A stretch of DNA of 64,000 nucleotides. Origin: Paludibacteraceae bacterium (GTDB taxonomy: Bacteria; Bacteroidota; Bacteroidia; Bacteroidales; Paludibacteraceae). This document shows positions 40,575-50,268 of the stretch, in pieces. The stretch's first letter is position 1. The number at the start of each line of letters is the position of its first letter. Below the pieces are notes generated by a model. The model did not search any database and was not told the DNA's origin. It saw nothing but the letters and a program-made list of their open reading frames with translations. The stretch covers positions 1-64,000 of the forward strand of contig JAFXPK010000028.1 of assembly GCA_017527905.1 (NCBI GenBank). The letters run 5' to 3'. A program made the translations under genes and the position numbers.

Positions 40575-42455
40575 ATGAAAAAATTTTTTACACTAATTGC
40601 TCTATTTGCGTTTGCATTCTCGGCTTATGCATTAGAAGGATTGAAATTGGTAGGTACACAATTGTGCACGGAAAGTGGGAAGCCCATTCAATTGAGAGGA
40701 TGGAGTACCCATGGCTCATGGTTTAAAGAGTGCTATGACGAGGAGGAGGATTTCGCCGCCATGAAAAAAGAAGGCGCTAATGTGGCGCGTATTGTCACGT
40801 TCTTCAACGAAGGTGAAGGCATAAATGAAGCGTGGGTTAAGAATTGCATCGATTTTTGCGCCAACCAAAACATGTATTGCATCGTCGATTGGCACTTGAC
40901 AAAAGATCGGGAAGAGTTGAAAGGTAACCCGATGACCAGAGTGGAAGACGCGAAGAACTTCTTCCATGACATCTCCGAATACGTCAGCGAAAAGGATTAC
41001 AATCATGTGTTGTACGAAATATGCAACGAACCTGTCTTCGACTCCATATCGGATAGTTGGGGATCGAGGGATCCTTATGAATTCGGAAAAGAATATGTGT
41101 GGGGTTGGATAAAGGATTATTGCAAGGAAATCCTTCCGGTCATCAAGGCGAACGACTCCACCTCGATCGTACTGGTAGGCACACCGCAATGGGACCAAGC
41201 CCTGGTATTCCCTTTCCTGGATCCGATCGACGAGATGGGCATGAACGTGATGTACAGTTTCCACTATTACGCGTATGACCAGGAAATATATCTGGGCGAG
41301 CTGAGCAGCGCATCGGCTTTTATCCCTTTGTTCGTAACGACATGGAGCCTTTCCAGCCAAGAAAATGGCACAAAGATATCGACAGAAAACGCTGATAAGT
41401 TAATGACCGTATGCAATGGAAAGAATATCGGCGGACAAGTCATCAGCTGGATCAACTGGAGTTGGAGCAATATGAATGCAGTGGAAAATTCATTCGGCTC
41501 AGTGGAAGATTACAACAACAAAGAATTTACAGAGGCTGGGAAATACGTTGTGAAGCAATTGGCGAAAGGCGACAACTTTGCCTTTTGTGAATCTCAAGCG
41601 TATGATAGCGCGCAAGTGTTTGATGGTGTGAACGATTTCTATTTGGCACTGGAAAAATTCGACAAGGGAGGAAACAACAATGCCTACTATGACTTTGACG
41701 AGGATTGGGTGGAGTGCTATCCTGTTCCATGTAATAGCGGACATGCGGGAATGAGCGGTGTCCGTGGCGACGATGCCGTAGATTTAGGTTACACCAATGA
41801 GGAGAATCTGGACAGCAGCTACTATAGCTTGGGCTACATCGGTCGAGGCGAATGGGTGAAATATACCATCGACGTGAAACATGCTGGCGACTATGAGTTC
41901 GAGACCTACACGAACAACCATATAGATCACAACATCATCGCATTCACGGTTGATGGCAAGAACGCGCTTGTCGATGAGGATGGGAAGGAGATATACCGCG
42001 CATTGGAATTGCAAACCAGTGGCGAAGGCGAAAAAATGGATGGTTACAATGATTGGGGATGGACGAAACCTTTCTGTCCGTACGCACCAGACAAAAAGTT
42101 CCGTTTGCGTTTCAATGAGACGGGTGAACATAAATTAGGCCTCGTCTTCATGACAGACGGTTCCGGTTTGGGTTCCCTTAAGATCATTGGCAAACCTGAA
42201 AATACGGTGAATGTTGAGGATGTGAACAGCCTGGTCGTTCGGTTGTGGCCTAACCCATCCGAGGACGGTTCCCTAAACGTCTCCGTCAACTACGATTCCG
42301 ACGTCACCATCTATAGCGCACAAGGAGTTGCCATATTCTCCAGAACAGTAGCCGCCGGTGTGACAACATTGAACACCTCATTGGCTGCCGGCGCCTATTA
42401 CGTGAAGGTGCGAAATGAGAACGGTATTTTCACAAATAAATTCATTGTGAAATAA
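40575..42455 (+). CDS. GH5-like protein lacking the catalytic nucleophile, with T9SS domain
   Basis: 626 residues. A signal peptide (MKKFFTLIALFAFAFSAYA) is followed by a GH5_2-like endoglucanase barrel (residues about 20-320): LRGWSTHGSWF, CIVDWHLTKD, and the acid/base Glu in YEICNEP (E152). At the nucleophile site, where relatives read FVTEWG, this protein reads FVTTWS, so the Glu is Thr256 and hydrolysis should be lost. The middle part (about 345-540) is a carbohydrate-binding-like beta domain (GRGEWVKYTIDVKHAGDYEFE in parts). The last 75 residues (VRLWPNPSEDGSLNVSV, then AGAYYVKV and NKFIVK) are a type A T9SS sorting domain. It may bind glucan or mannan rather than cut it. A strong terminator follows at 42476. 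Confidence 0.85.
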   Translation: MKKFFTLIALFAFAFSAYALEGLKLVGTQLCTESGKPIQLRGWSTHGSWFKECYDEEEDFAAMKKEGANVARIVTFFNEGEGINEAWVKNCIDFCANQNMYCIVDWHLTKDREELKGNPMTRVEDAKNFFHDISEYVSEKDYNHVLYEICNEPVFDSISDSWGSRDPYEFGKEYVWGWIKDYCKEILPVIKANDSTSIVLVGTPQWDQALVFPFLDPIDEMGMNVMYSFHYYAYDQEIYLGELSSASAFIPLFVTTWSLSSQENGTKISTENADKLMTVCNGKNIGGQVISWINWSWSNMNAVENSFGSVEDYNNKEFTEAGKYVVKQLAKGDNFAFCESQAYDSAQVFDGVNDFYLALEKFDKGGNNNAYYDFDEDWVECYPVPCNSGHAGMSGVRGDDAVDLGYTNEENLDSSYYSLGYIGRGEWVKYTIDVKHAGDYEFETYTNNHIDHNIIAFTVDGKNALVDEDGKEIYRALELQTSGEGEKMDGYNDWGWTKPFCPYAPDKKFRLRFNETGEHKLGLVFMTDGSGLGSLKIIGKPENTVNVEDVNSLVVRLWPNPSEDGSLNVSVNYDSDVTIYSAQGVAIFSRTVAAGVTTLNTSLAAGAYYVKVRNENGIFTNKFIVK

Positions 42456-42522
42456 TCGACCGTATCCATTCTCGTCCACCAATAGGAGGAAGGGGGTGAC
42501 ATCTTCAGCGCAGATGGCATCG
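42451..42522 (+). repeat. 3'-end repeat, copy A (downstream of the GH5 gene)
   Basis: About 70 bases that recur at 42722-42793. It begins in the GH5 stop codon region (AATAATCGA) and includes the first arm of the GH5 terminator. Confidence 0.7.
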
Positions 42523-42551
42523 CTTCCCTCTTGTTGGTGGTTCGTTTTTTT
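42476..42551 (+). terminator. Terminator of the GH5 gene
   Basis: CCACCAA and TTGGTGG form the base of a long hairpin with further inner pairing (CATCT with AGATG), followed by TTTTTTT. Confidence 0.7.
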
Positions 42552-42600
42552 ACAATCATTTGAATATCATGCTATTTCTCTATATTCCATTCGATATTTC

Positions 42601-42614
42601 TGTGTCTAGACACA
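42601..42614. promoter_or_regulatory. Perfect 14-bp palindrome, probable operator (esterase)
   Basis: TGTGTCTAGACACA, identical to 40355-40368, about 62 bases upstream of the -33 box of the esterase promoter. Confidence 0.55.
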
Positions 42615-42675
42615 CTTTTCTCGAATGGACTCCGCACAAACGTGATAGATAACGGTACGTTATTAAACAAAAAAA

Positions 42676-42707
42676 ATTGTGCTTTCTATTCCGTTTGTAT
42701 ATTTTTG
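42676..42707 (+). promoter_or_regulatory. Promoter of the esterase gene
   Basis: ATTG at 42676 and TATTTTTG at 42700 with a 20-base gap match the Bacteroidota promoter with one mismatch at -33. Confidence 0.6.
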
Positions 42708-42829
42708 TGAGTGACAGATTCAATAATCGATCATTTCCACTTTCGTCCACCAAAGGGAGGAAAAGGGTGGCATCTTCAGCACAGATGGCAACATTGCTCA
42801 TGTCTGTAAAAACAATAAAAATATTACCC

Positions 42830-44170
42830 ATGAAAAAGCATCTTATTTTAGTCATTTTTTCTCTTATTGGTGGTTCGCTATCCGCCCAACCGTTGGACAA
42901 AGAGGCAGCCGAGTCATCCAAGGAGCAGGTCATCGCGGAATGGAAAGCCCAGATGTCCGCTATATATGACCAAGCATATCAAGAACATATCATCCGTCGT
43001 GACGGGTTACAGTTAGGGTTGGGATACTTCATCCGAGGCGCGGAACCTGCAGGGGGACGTAGCCTTTGGATCTCCATGCACGGCGGCGGAAACGCCCCCA
43101 AGGAAACGAATGACCAACAGTGGGAAAATCAAATATACCTTTACCAACCGCAAGGCATCTACGTGGCGCCGAGAGCTCCATGGGATGATTGGGACATGTG
43201 GTTCAAAGCGCCCATCGACTCCCTCTTCCAGGACTTGATCACCATGATGATCGTCAAGGAGAATATCAACCCTGATAAAGTGTATATCATGGGCTATTCC
43301 GCCGGAGGGGACGGTGTCTGGCGACTGGCACCTCGCCTCGCCGACCATTGGGCCGCCGCCGCCATGATGGCCGGTCACCCGGGCGACGTGGGACTACGTA
43401 ACTTGGTTAACACTCCTTTCACCATTTGGGTGGGCGCCCTCGACTCCGCCTACGACCGCAACAAGGAGGTGCAGAAGAGAGGGGAGGAAATGGATGAACT
43501 TAGCCAGTCTGTGCCAGGGAAATATATCCATGAGACCCATATCGTCGCAGGGAAAGGTCACTGGATGGACCAGGAGGACACCGCCGCCGTCAGCTGGATG
43601 CAACGCTACACCCGCGACGCCCATCCGCAACAGATCATCTGGACGCAGGAGGAATGTTTGCGGAACGCTTTCTATTGGGTCTCCTTGCCCCCTTCCGTGA
43701 AACCAGTGCGGGGCAACACCTTCGACGCGAGAATCGAGGGGAACACCATCACCATCGATAAGATGGATTATGATGAGGTGGTCATCTGGCTGGACGATGA
43801 CATGGTGGACCTCTCTCAGCCCGTCACCATCCAATACGACGGAAGGACGCTCTTCCGGCAAGTGGTGGAGAGAACAGAAGAGAGCATGCGGCAATCCATC
43901 TACGAACGCAAAGACCCATCCTTCTGTTTCCCTGCCAACGTCACTATCTCAAAAGATATGACAGCGGAAGACACTGGTATAGAGGAGATTGAAGCCTCCC
44001 TATTGTGGCGTGATGATATCCGACGGATCGAAGCCTATGACCTGCAAGGACATACCCTCTGCACCACCACGCAACGGGACGAATACCTGAGATTCGCCCA
44101 AGGATGGAACCGTATCCATGTCGTAAAGATATACTTCGACACATTCAGCTCGGTCGGATTGCGGAAATAA
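42830..44170 (+). CDS. Secreted alpha/beta hydrolase (esterase-like)
   Basis: 446 residues from ATG 42830. The frame opens at 42677, but a promoter lies at 42676-42707 and a signal peptide (MKKHLILVIFSLIGGSLSAQ, cleavage after about residue 19) starts at 42830. The fold is that of PHB-depolymerase or acetyl xylan/feruloyl esterase-like hydrolases: oxyanion loop SMHGGGNAP, nucleophile elbow GYSAGGDG, and the late His in AGKGHWMD. The last part (DLQGHTLCTT, then DEYLRFAQGWNRIHVVK) looks like a decayed sorting domain. It may remove acetyl or feruloyl groups from plant glycans, consistent with the neighbouring GH genes; this is inferred. Confidence 0.75.
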   Translation: MKKHLILVIFSLIGGSLSAQPLDKEAAESSKEQVIAEWKAQMSAIYDQAYQEHIIRRDGLQLGLGYFIRGAEPAGGRSLWISMHGGGNAPKETNDQQWENQIYLYQPQGIYVAPRAPWDDWDMWFKAPIDSLFQDLITMMIVKENINPDKVYIMGYSAGGDGVWRLAPRLADHWAAAAMMAGHPGDVGLRNLVNTPFTIWVGALDSAYDRNKEVQKRGEEMDELSQSVPGKYIHETHIVAGKGHWMDQEDTAAVSWMQRYTRDAHPQQIIWTQEECLRNAFYWVSLPPSVKPVRGNTFDARIEGNTITIDKMDYDEVVIWLDDDMVDLSQPVTIQYDGRTLFRQVVERTEESMRQSIYERKDPSFCFPANVTISKDMTAEDTGIEEIEASLLWRDDIRRIEAYDLQGHTLCTTTQRDEYLRFAQGWNRIHVVKIYFDTFSSVGLRK

Positions 44171-44250
44171 CACAGCACATTCTTCGCATATTTCCAGCAT
44201 ATTTTTCCAAAAAACGATATAAGTTTTATTATAAATGCGGAAAATATTGC

Positions 44251-44258
44251 TATATTTG
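44251..44258 (+). promoter_or_regulatory. -7 box for the giant T9SS type B protein gene
   Basis: TATATTTG (TAnnTTTG), about 80 bases before the ATG at 44340. It overlaps the upstream alternative start (44235) and argues against it. Confidence 0.5.
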
Positions 44259-44339
44259 AACGAAAAGGCAACGTGTCCTTTCCGAAGGGGAGGGTGCATG
44301 CGCAACTGTTTGTCAACGAAAAGAATAACAACCGCCAGC

Positions 44340-47300
44340 ATGAGGATAGAGAAGTATATAATCGGATGTATATGTGCGATATTTTTATCGTTGGGCGCCT
44401 ATTCTCAGGAGATTCTCATCGACGGGAGGGTAAAGACGCTGACCAACTTCTCATGCGGGGAGATGCACACCCTCCGCTTATCCGACCCTTCCACATGGAG
44501 TTTAACTTTCCCATCACCCTATTGTTTATGGCAGCGTTCGGACAACGACGGTGCGTCGTGGCAGAACATCCTTGAGAGTGGTTCGGAAGTCTATTCCATC
44601 AATGTGGTGAATCATGACGGCACGAAGCAGCTCTACCGCACCATCATCGCGGATTCGGAAAGCGATGCCACCAACTATGCCTTGAGCGGGAATGCGACGG
44701 GGCAATCGATATTGGTGTCGGACGAGGTCACCATACAATGTGACCTCACCATCTGCAACGAGAAGGAGAACCGTCTCGTGGTCTGGATGGAGGATTTCAA
44801 GAGCGTTCCAAGGGGCGAACGCAGGGAGTGCGACAATCTCGTGGACAAGCGTTTTGCGGGAAGGTATAACGAAAGCGGTAGCACTAACATTGGTGACGGC
44901 AAATATGGTGTTGTCTCCCACTCCGAAGATGGGTCAACTCCCCAATACAATTGGTTCTCCGGAGGTACTGATCATACGGGCAACAAGGATGGAGGTTTTT
45001 TGATCATCAACAACAAAGATGATCAAACATCCGCTAATAAGCTGATGTTCGAAAAGAAAATCGAATTCGACTTGTGTGCGGACACATGGTACTATTTCTC
45101 CATCTATGCGATGTGCATCACGGGTGGGGCTGCAGACAATCCAAACAGGGCTTATGCTCCATGTAATTTCACGTTTGAAATCATCGGTGAGGATGGAGTG
45201 ACCATATTAGCAAAAGATCAATCGGGCGATGTCCCCGTTACCCCTCGAGGCATCTCGTCATGGTATAATTATGGGGTGAGCTTCAATTCCGGCAATAACA
45301 AGAATGTGCTCTTACGCATCTATGACAGCGCGATTAAAGATGTGTACGGAAACGATATGGCCGTTGACGACATCTCACTGATCGCCTGCGAAAAACCTGT
45401 TCCGGAGACTAGCCTTGGCGTGGGTCTGGAAAAGGATAAGGAGGGAATCTGCGGAGAAACCACACAGCTGTCGTTATCAGACATGTCACAATGGGAGAGC
45501 GAGTTGCCAAGCGTCTACTGTACCTGGCAAACCTCCGATGATGGCGGGGCCACATGGACCAACATGCCAGAAAGCGGAGAGAAGGTCTACTCCGTTGAGG
45601 TGCCTTTCCAGAAGTCGGTCGAAGGCATACGCTACCGTGTGATCGTCTCGAAGGACCAGGCCTCCGGAGAGTTCATCGCGGAGCATGGTTACTCGAACGA
45701 CGCCTGCTCCATCTACAAAATCAGCAACGTCTCCACGCTCACTTGCCGCTGCGCGACGCCTCAAATCTTCGTCACCGCCAGCAGCTCATTTTTCTGCACG
45801 GACCCGGTAGAACTCTCCGCCATAGTGAACAATGGCGTGTCGGTGGATAGCATCTCATGGAGACAACAGGACGTCAGCACAGGGGATTGGGTCGCCATCG
45901 CAGGCCAACGGGGAGCATCCATCTCTGTTTTCGACCAAATAGAAAGACACTATTGCGCCGTGGCCTGGAATGACACTTGCCATTCCGACTCGGTGTTCAT
46001 CACGATAAAAGAGAACCACACGGACAGTGTGCCGCTAAAAATCACAGGAGATGGAACGATCTGCATGAATGGCTCGACGACGCTCAGCCTGACGGGCAAC
46101 GCCCTCGACCAAATCACTTGGATGAAGAGGGAGGAGGGGGAGAGTGACTTCTCACCTTTGGGTGCCGCTGACGCTCCGCAGGCAACGGTCAGCCCAAGTA
46201 AGACCACCTACTACCGCGCAGAGACCGCTGTCCTTCCCGGCCAGTGCATCCAAGGCATCTCCGACACGTTCGCCGTGAAGGTGGATGCCCCTGCCACACT
46301 CACCCTCGCATCATCCGCCGATGCGGTTTGCGTGAACGATAACGTGACCCTCTCGGCAAGCTATGGCACAGCGACCGCCATCGTCTGGGAGAAGAAGGAG
46401 GAGGGCGAAACAGCCTTCACGGACTTCTCCACCGACCTCACCCAACAGCAGGTGGTCAACCCTGCGCACAAGACCACCTACCGCATCCGTTCCGCACAGA
46501 CCAACGCTTGTCCGGAGAGCGTTTCGGACGAGGTGACCGTCACCACGGAAGACTCCCTGCGGGTCTCTGTAGAGCCTATCCCAACGACACTATGTGAAGG
46601 CACGGCAGTGAGCCTGAAAGCATCCGTCACGGGTACGCCAGCCTCCGTCACGTGGGAGAAGCAAGTAGGCGGACAGACCTCCGTTTTGGCCAACGACAAG
46701 GAGACCACAGACACGCCTACCCAGTCTTGCGAATACACAGTGACGGCAGCCGGACAGCTCTGCCCGAACGCCACCCAAAGCCTCTCCGTCACAGTGGACA
46801 ACCAAGCATCGCTAACCTTGAGCGCCTCCGCCAATGCGGTCTGCGTGAACGATAACGTGACCCTCTCGGCAAGCTATGGCACAGCAACCGCCATCGTCTG
46901 GGAGAAGAAGGAGGAGGGCGAAACAGCCTTCACGGACTTCTCCACCGACCTCACCCAACAGCAGGTGGTCAACCCTGCGCACAAGACCATCTACCGCATC
47001 CGCTCCGCACAGAACAATGCTTGCCCAGAGGCCTATTCGGACGAGGTGACCGTCACCACGGAAGACTCCCTGCGGGTCTCTGTAGAGCCTATCGAAACAA
47101 CACTCTGCGAAGGCACGGCAGTGAGCCTGAAAGCATCCGTCACGGGTACGCCCGCATCCGTCACGTGGGAGAAGCAGGTGGGCGGACAGACCTCCGTCCT
47201 GGCCAACGACAAAGAGGCCACAGACACGCCTACCCAATCTTGCGAATACACGGTGACGGCAGCCGGACAGCTCTGCCCGGACGCTACCCAAAGCCTCTCC

Positions 47301-49820
47301 GTCACAGTGGATAACCAGGCAACGCTAACATTGAACGCCTCCGCCAGTGCGGTCTGCGTAAACGATGACGTGACCCTCTCGGCAAACTATGGCACAGCCA
47401 CCGCCATCGTCTGGGAGAAGAAGGAGGAGGGTGAAACCGCCTTCGCGGACTTCTCCACCGACCTTGCCCAACAGCAGGTCGTCAACCCTACACACAAGAC
47501 CACCTACCGTATCCGCTCCGCACAGAACAATGCCTGTCCGGAGAGCTATTCGGACGAGGTGACCGTCACCACGGAAGACTCCCTGCGGGTCTCTGTAGAG
47601 CCTATCGAAACAACAGTCTGCGAAGGCACGGCGGTGAACCTAAAGGCATCCGTCACGGGTACGCCCGCATCCGTCACGTGGGAGAAGCAGGAAGGCGGAC
47701 AGACCTCCGTTCTGGCCAACGACAAAGAAGCCACAGACACGCCTACCCAATCTTGCGAATACACGGTGACGGCAGCCGGACAGCTCTGTCCGGACGCCAC
47801 CCAAAGCCTCTCCGTCACAGTGGACCACCAGGCAACGCTGACCTTGAGCGCCTCTGACGATGTAGTCTGCGTAAACGGGGAGGTGACCCTCACGGCGGAC
47901 TATGGTACGGCCAGCTCCATCGTTTGGGAAGAGAAGGCGGAGGGTACTTCGGTCTTCTCCGAATTCGCCACAGACCTCACTACACAGAAGCTTGTCCACC
48001 CTACAGGGAAAACAAGCTACCGTATCCGCTCCACACAAGGCGGCGCCTGCCCGGAGAGCGTTTCGAATGAAATCACGGTAGACACGGAAGACTCCTTGAA
48101 GATGACCATAAGGCCTATAATGGAGTCATTAGATGAAGAAAATAACGTTCACCTCAAGGCAACTATTGTCCAAGGCACCCCGACCTCGTTCACATGGGAG
48201 AAGGAAACCGCCCTCGGCAGGAGCGTAATGAGCACCCAATACGAGGCGACCGACACGCCATACAGAAACACCACATACATTGCCACCGCCCATGCGGCTC
48301 ACTGTCCAGATGTGATCTTAAGCCAAACAGTCACCATAAACATGGTCGATGTTATCGACACGATATGTGAGGGCGAGGTGATTACGTTTAATACCCCGCT
48401 TGTGGAGGATAATATGGCATGGGAGAAACTAGAGGCAGGAGCCTCCGGTTTCACAAAATTTTTCGATGCAGCTGCTTCCGTGGAGGTGTCTCCGCAAGTG
48501 AACACCATATATAGGATACGTTACGAAGATTTCTATTCCAACCTTTACATTGTATTTGTGGAGAAGCCTGTCGAGATAGAGTTTACGGGCGATGAGTCCG
48601 CCTGCAAAGGCAGTGACTACGCCGTTAGCTTCCACGTGAAGGACGGGCAGAATGTCACCTCCCTCACTTTGTATGAAACAATCGATGGGAACACCATCAA
48701 CCGAGAGAAAATCGAAGGATACACTTCAGGCGACTATAATGGGTCCTCCCTCTACACACTCCAGGAGGAGACAACCTTCAGTTTGAAGGCCACTTCCCAA
48801 CATTGTCCAGAGAAGGAGGTGACCCACACCGTGACAATCGACACGGTCCCTACCTTCTATGAACTGACCGCCTCGGCAGACTCGATCTGTAGGGGTGACC
48901 TTGTGGAGCTCTCCACAGACTTCCCTTTCTCAACGAACAATCTGCTGCTGACGGAAGAGTATGCCGACGGATCCAACCATGTAAGGGAGGTCTACATGAC
49001 CTCAGCGATGGAACAATTCCAGCCTGAAGAGATGGCACACTACACCCTGACCCCACGCACGGAGAAGGGTTGTGTCGGAGAAAAGAGGGAACTCACCATC
49101 CATGTGTTTGAGCCAACGGCAAGCACGACGAATGATACAACGGTCTGCATGGGAGAACGGGCATTCCTGCGTGTGAGCGAAAGGGCTTTGGACGAGCGGT
49201 ATGTTTGGTCCACCACCCCCGACTTCACGGACACCATCGCTGTAGGCAATAGGCAGATGGTGCTTCCGGAAGAGACCACCACCTACTACGTGAAGGTGAC
49301 AAACGGCACATGCGAAAAGCAACTGGAGCAGACGGTACACGTCGCACCGGAACCATCCATCCTCGTCAACCAAGAGGAGGCGCAGGCCATCACCCTCGAA
49401 GGGGAAGGCGGAACAGCCCCTTATCTCTTCGACCTGGGCTCAGGATTCGAGCAGACGAACACGATCACACCAGTGGTTCCCGGCTGGACCTATACCGTCA
49501 GAGTCAAAGACGAAATGGGCTGCGTCGGCGAAACGACCTTCGTGGCGGAACGTCATGAACTGATTATCCCAGAGTACTTCACGCCTCAGGGCGATGGAAC
49601 CAACGACACATGGAAGATCGTTAACCTAAACAGATATGCCAACGTGAAAGTATCCATTTTCGACCGACATGGCAAATTGCTCCTCGAATCAACAGACCCG
49701 GAACTGGAGTGGGATGGCACCTATAACGGACATGCCTTACCTTCCGAAGATTATTGGTATATCATCAACATTGACGATATAAGAGCTATCTTTACGGGAC
49801 ATTTCACGTTAATACGATAA
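44340..49820 (+). CDS. Giant secreted repeat protein with type B T9SS domain
   Basis: 1826 residues from ATG 44340, where a signal peptide begins (MRIEKYIIGCICAIFLSLGA). An open extension to 44235 overlaps the promoter. The protein is a chain of Ig-like/PKD-like modules with repeated Cys pairs. Three 171-residue units in a row (46293-46805, 46806-47318, 47319-47831) are nearly identical, with a decayed fourth after 47832; each holds AVCVND, TAIVWEKKEEGE and ASVTWEKQ. The last 85 residues (IPEYFTPQGDGTNDTWKI, then DRHGKLLLES and DYWYIINIDD) are the type IX secretion type B (gliding-motility associated) sorting domain. It is probably a long surface filament or adhesin. No enzyme domain was seen. 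Confidence 0.9.
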   Translation: MRIEKYIIGCICAIFLSLGAYSQEILIDGRVKTLTNFSCGEMHTLRLSDPSTWSLTFPSPYCLWQRSDNDGASWQNILESGSEVYSINVVNHDGTKQLYRTIIADSESDATNYALSGNATGQSILVSDEVTIQCDLTICNEKENRLVVWMEDFKSVPRGERRECDNLVDKRFAGRYNESGSTNIGDGKYGVVSHSEDGSTPQYNWFSGGTDHTGNKDGGFLIINNKDDQTSANKLMFEKKIEFDLCADTWYYFSIYAMCITGGAADNPNRAYAPCNFTFEIIGEDGVTILAKDQSGDVPVTPRGISSWYNYGVSFNSGNNKNVLLRIYDSAIKDVYGNDMAVDDISLIACEKPVPETSLGVGLEKDKEGICGETTQLSLSDMSQWESELPSVYCTWQTSDDGGATWTNMPESGEKVYSVEVPFQKSVEGIRYRVIVSKDQASGEFIAEHGYSNDACSIYKISNVSTLTCRCATPQIFVTASSSFFCTDPVELSAIVNNGVSVDSISWRQQDVSTGDWVAIAGQRGASISVFDQIERHYCAVAWNDTCHSDSVFITIKENHTDSVPLKITGDGTICMNGSTTLSLTGNALDQITWMKREEGESDFSPLGAADAPQATVSPSKTTYYRAETAVLPGQCIQGISDTFAVKVDAPATLTLASSADAVCVNDNVTLSASYGTATAIVWEKKEEGETAFTDFSTDLTQQQVVNPAHKTTYRIRSAQTNACPESVSDEVTVTTEDSLRVSVEPIPTTLCEGTAVSLKASVTGTPASVTWEKQVGGQTSVLANDKETTDTPTQSCEYTVTAAGQLCPNATQSLSVTVDNQASLTLSASANAVCVNDNVTLSASYGTATAIVWEKKEEGETAFTDFSTDLTQQQVVNPAHKTIYRIRSAQNNACPEAYSDEVTVTTEDSLRVSVEPIETTLCEGTAVSLKASVTGTPASVTWEKQVGGQTSVLANDKEATDTPTQSCEYTVTAAGQLCPDATQSLSVTVDNQATLTLNASASAVCVNDDVTLSANYGTATAIVWEKKEEGETAFADFSTDLAQQQVVNPTHKTTYRIRSAQNNACPESYSDEVTVTTEDSLRVSVEPIETTVCEGTAVNLKASVTGTPASVTWEKQEGGQTSVLANDKEATDTPTQSCEYTVTAAGQLCPDATQSLSVTVDHQATLTLSASDDVVCVNGEVTLTADYGTASSIVWEEKAEGTSVFSEFATDLTTQKLVHPTGKTSYRIRSTQGGACPESVSNEITVDTEDSLKMTIRPIMESLDEENNVHLKATIVQGTPTSFTWEKETALGRSVMSTQYEATDTPYRNTTYIATAHAAHCPDVILSQTVTINMVDVIDTICEGEVITFNTPLVEDNMAWEKLEAGASGFTKFFDAAASVEVSPQVNTIYRIRYEDFYSNLYIVFVEKPVEIEFTGDESACKGSDYAVSFHVKDGQNVTSLTLYETIDGNTINREKIEGYTSGDYNGSSLYTLQEETTFSLKATSQHCPEKEVTHTVTIDTVPTFYELTASADSICRGDLVELSTDFPFSTNNLLLTEEYADGSNHVREVYMTSAMEQFQPEEMAHYTLTPRTEKGCVGEKRELTIHVFEPTASTTNDTTVCMGERAFLRVSERALDERYVWSTTPDFTDTIAVGNRQMVLPEETTTYYVKVTNGTCEKQLEQTVHVAPEPSILVNQEEAQAITLEGEGGTAPYLFDLGSGFEQTNTITPVVPGWTYTVRVKDEMGCVGETTFVAERHELIIPEYFTPQGDGTNDTWKIVNLNRYANVKVSIFDRHGKLLLESTDPELEWDGTYNGHALPSEDYWYIINIDDIRAIFTGHFTLIR
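46293..47831 (+). repeat. Three 513-bp tandem repeats inside the giant protein gene
   Basis: The units start at 46293, 46806 and 47319, with exact 513-base spacing, and remain in frame. Adjacent units share long identical runs at the DNA level. A fourth, more divergent unit starts at 47832. Confidence 0.9.
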
Positions 49821-49843
49821 AACAAGAAAGATAGAAATACACT

Positions 49844-50239
49844 ATGGAATATATTTTTGAATACGAATTTGAGGTGCGCGACTACGAGTGCGACGTGCAG
49901 GGGATCGTCAACAACGCTAATTACCAGCACTATATGGAGCATGCGCGGCACCGCTACATCCAGACCATCGGTTTGGACTTTATGGAGCTGACCAATGCGG
50001 GTGTCATCCTCGTCGTGGCGAAGGCAGAGCTGCAATACAAGCAACCGTTGAAGAGCAACGACAAGTTCGTCTGCCGCCTCAACGTGAAGAAGGAAGGTAT
50101 CCGTTATGTTTTCTATGAGGATATATACCGCCTATCCGACAATAAGCTCTGCACACAAGGTAAATTCGACATCGTCTCCGTCATCAACGGACGCTTGAAG
50201 ACATCCGAAATCGTCGACAAGGCACTCTTCGGAGAGTAG
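49844..50239 (+). CDS. YbgC/4HBT-type acyl-CoA thioesterase
   Basis: 131 residues, standard length for the hotdog thioesterases of the 4-hydroxybenzoyl-CoA thioesterase group. The active-site segment is VRDYECDVQGIVNNANYQHYMEHAR in two parts, where the family reads YxDtDxxGxVyfxxYlxyfE; the catalytic Asp is the one in CDVQGIV. It hydrolyses acyl-CoA in the cytoplasm; the natural substrate is not known. It starts 23 bases after the giant gene on the same strand. Confidence 0.82.
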   Translation: MEYIFEYEFEVRDYECDVQGIVNNANYQHYMEHARHRYIQTIGLDFMELTNAGVILVVAKAELQYKQPLKSNDKFVCRLNVKKEGIRYVFYEDIYRLSDNKLCTQGKFDIVSVINGRLKTSEIVDKALFGE

Positions 50240-50268
50240 ACCGACAAAGCCATTCATAGATTTTATGG

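Larger units (their letters stand above)
42587..42793 (+). repeat. Copy B: promoter and terminator repeats fused, GH5 gene missing
   Basis: Bases 42587-42719 repeat the GH5 promoter region (40341-40473) and, directly joined, 42722-42793 repeat the GH5 3' end (42451-42522). The order matches copy A with the whole GH5 coding sequence removed. It now forms the upstream region of the esterase gene. Confidence 0.7.

Noticed and set aside
46293..48344. Repeats in the giant gene as a CRISPR or mobile array
   Set aside because: The 513-base units are in frame and encode an Ig-like module, so they are protein repeats.
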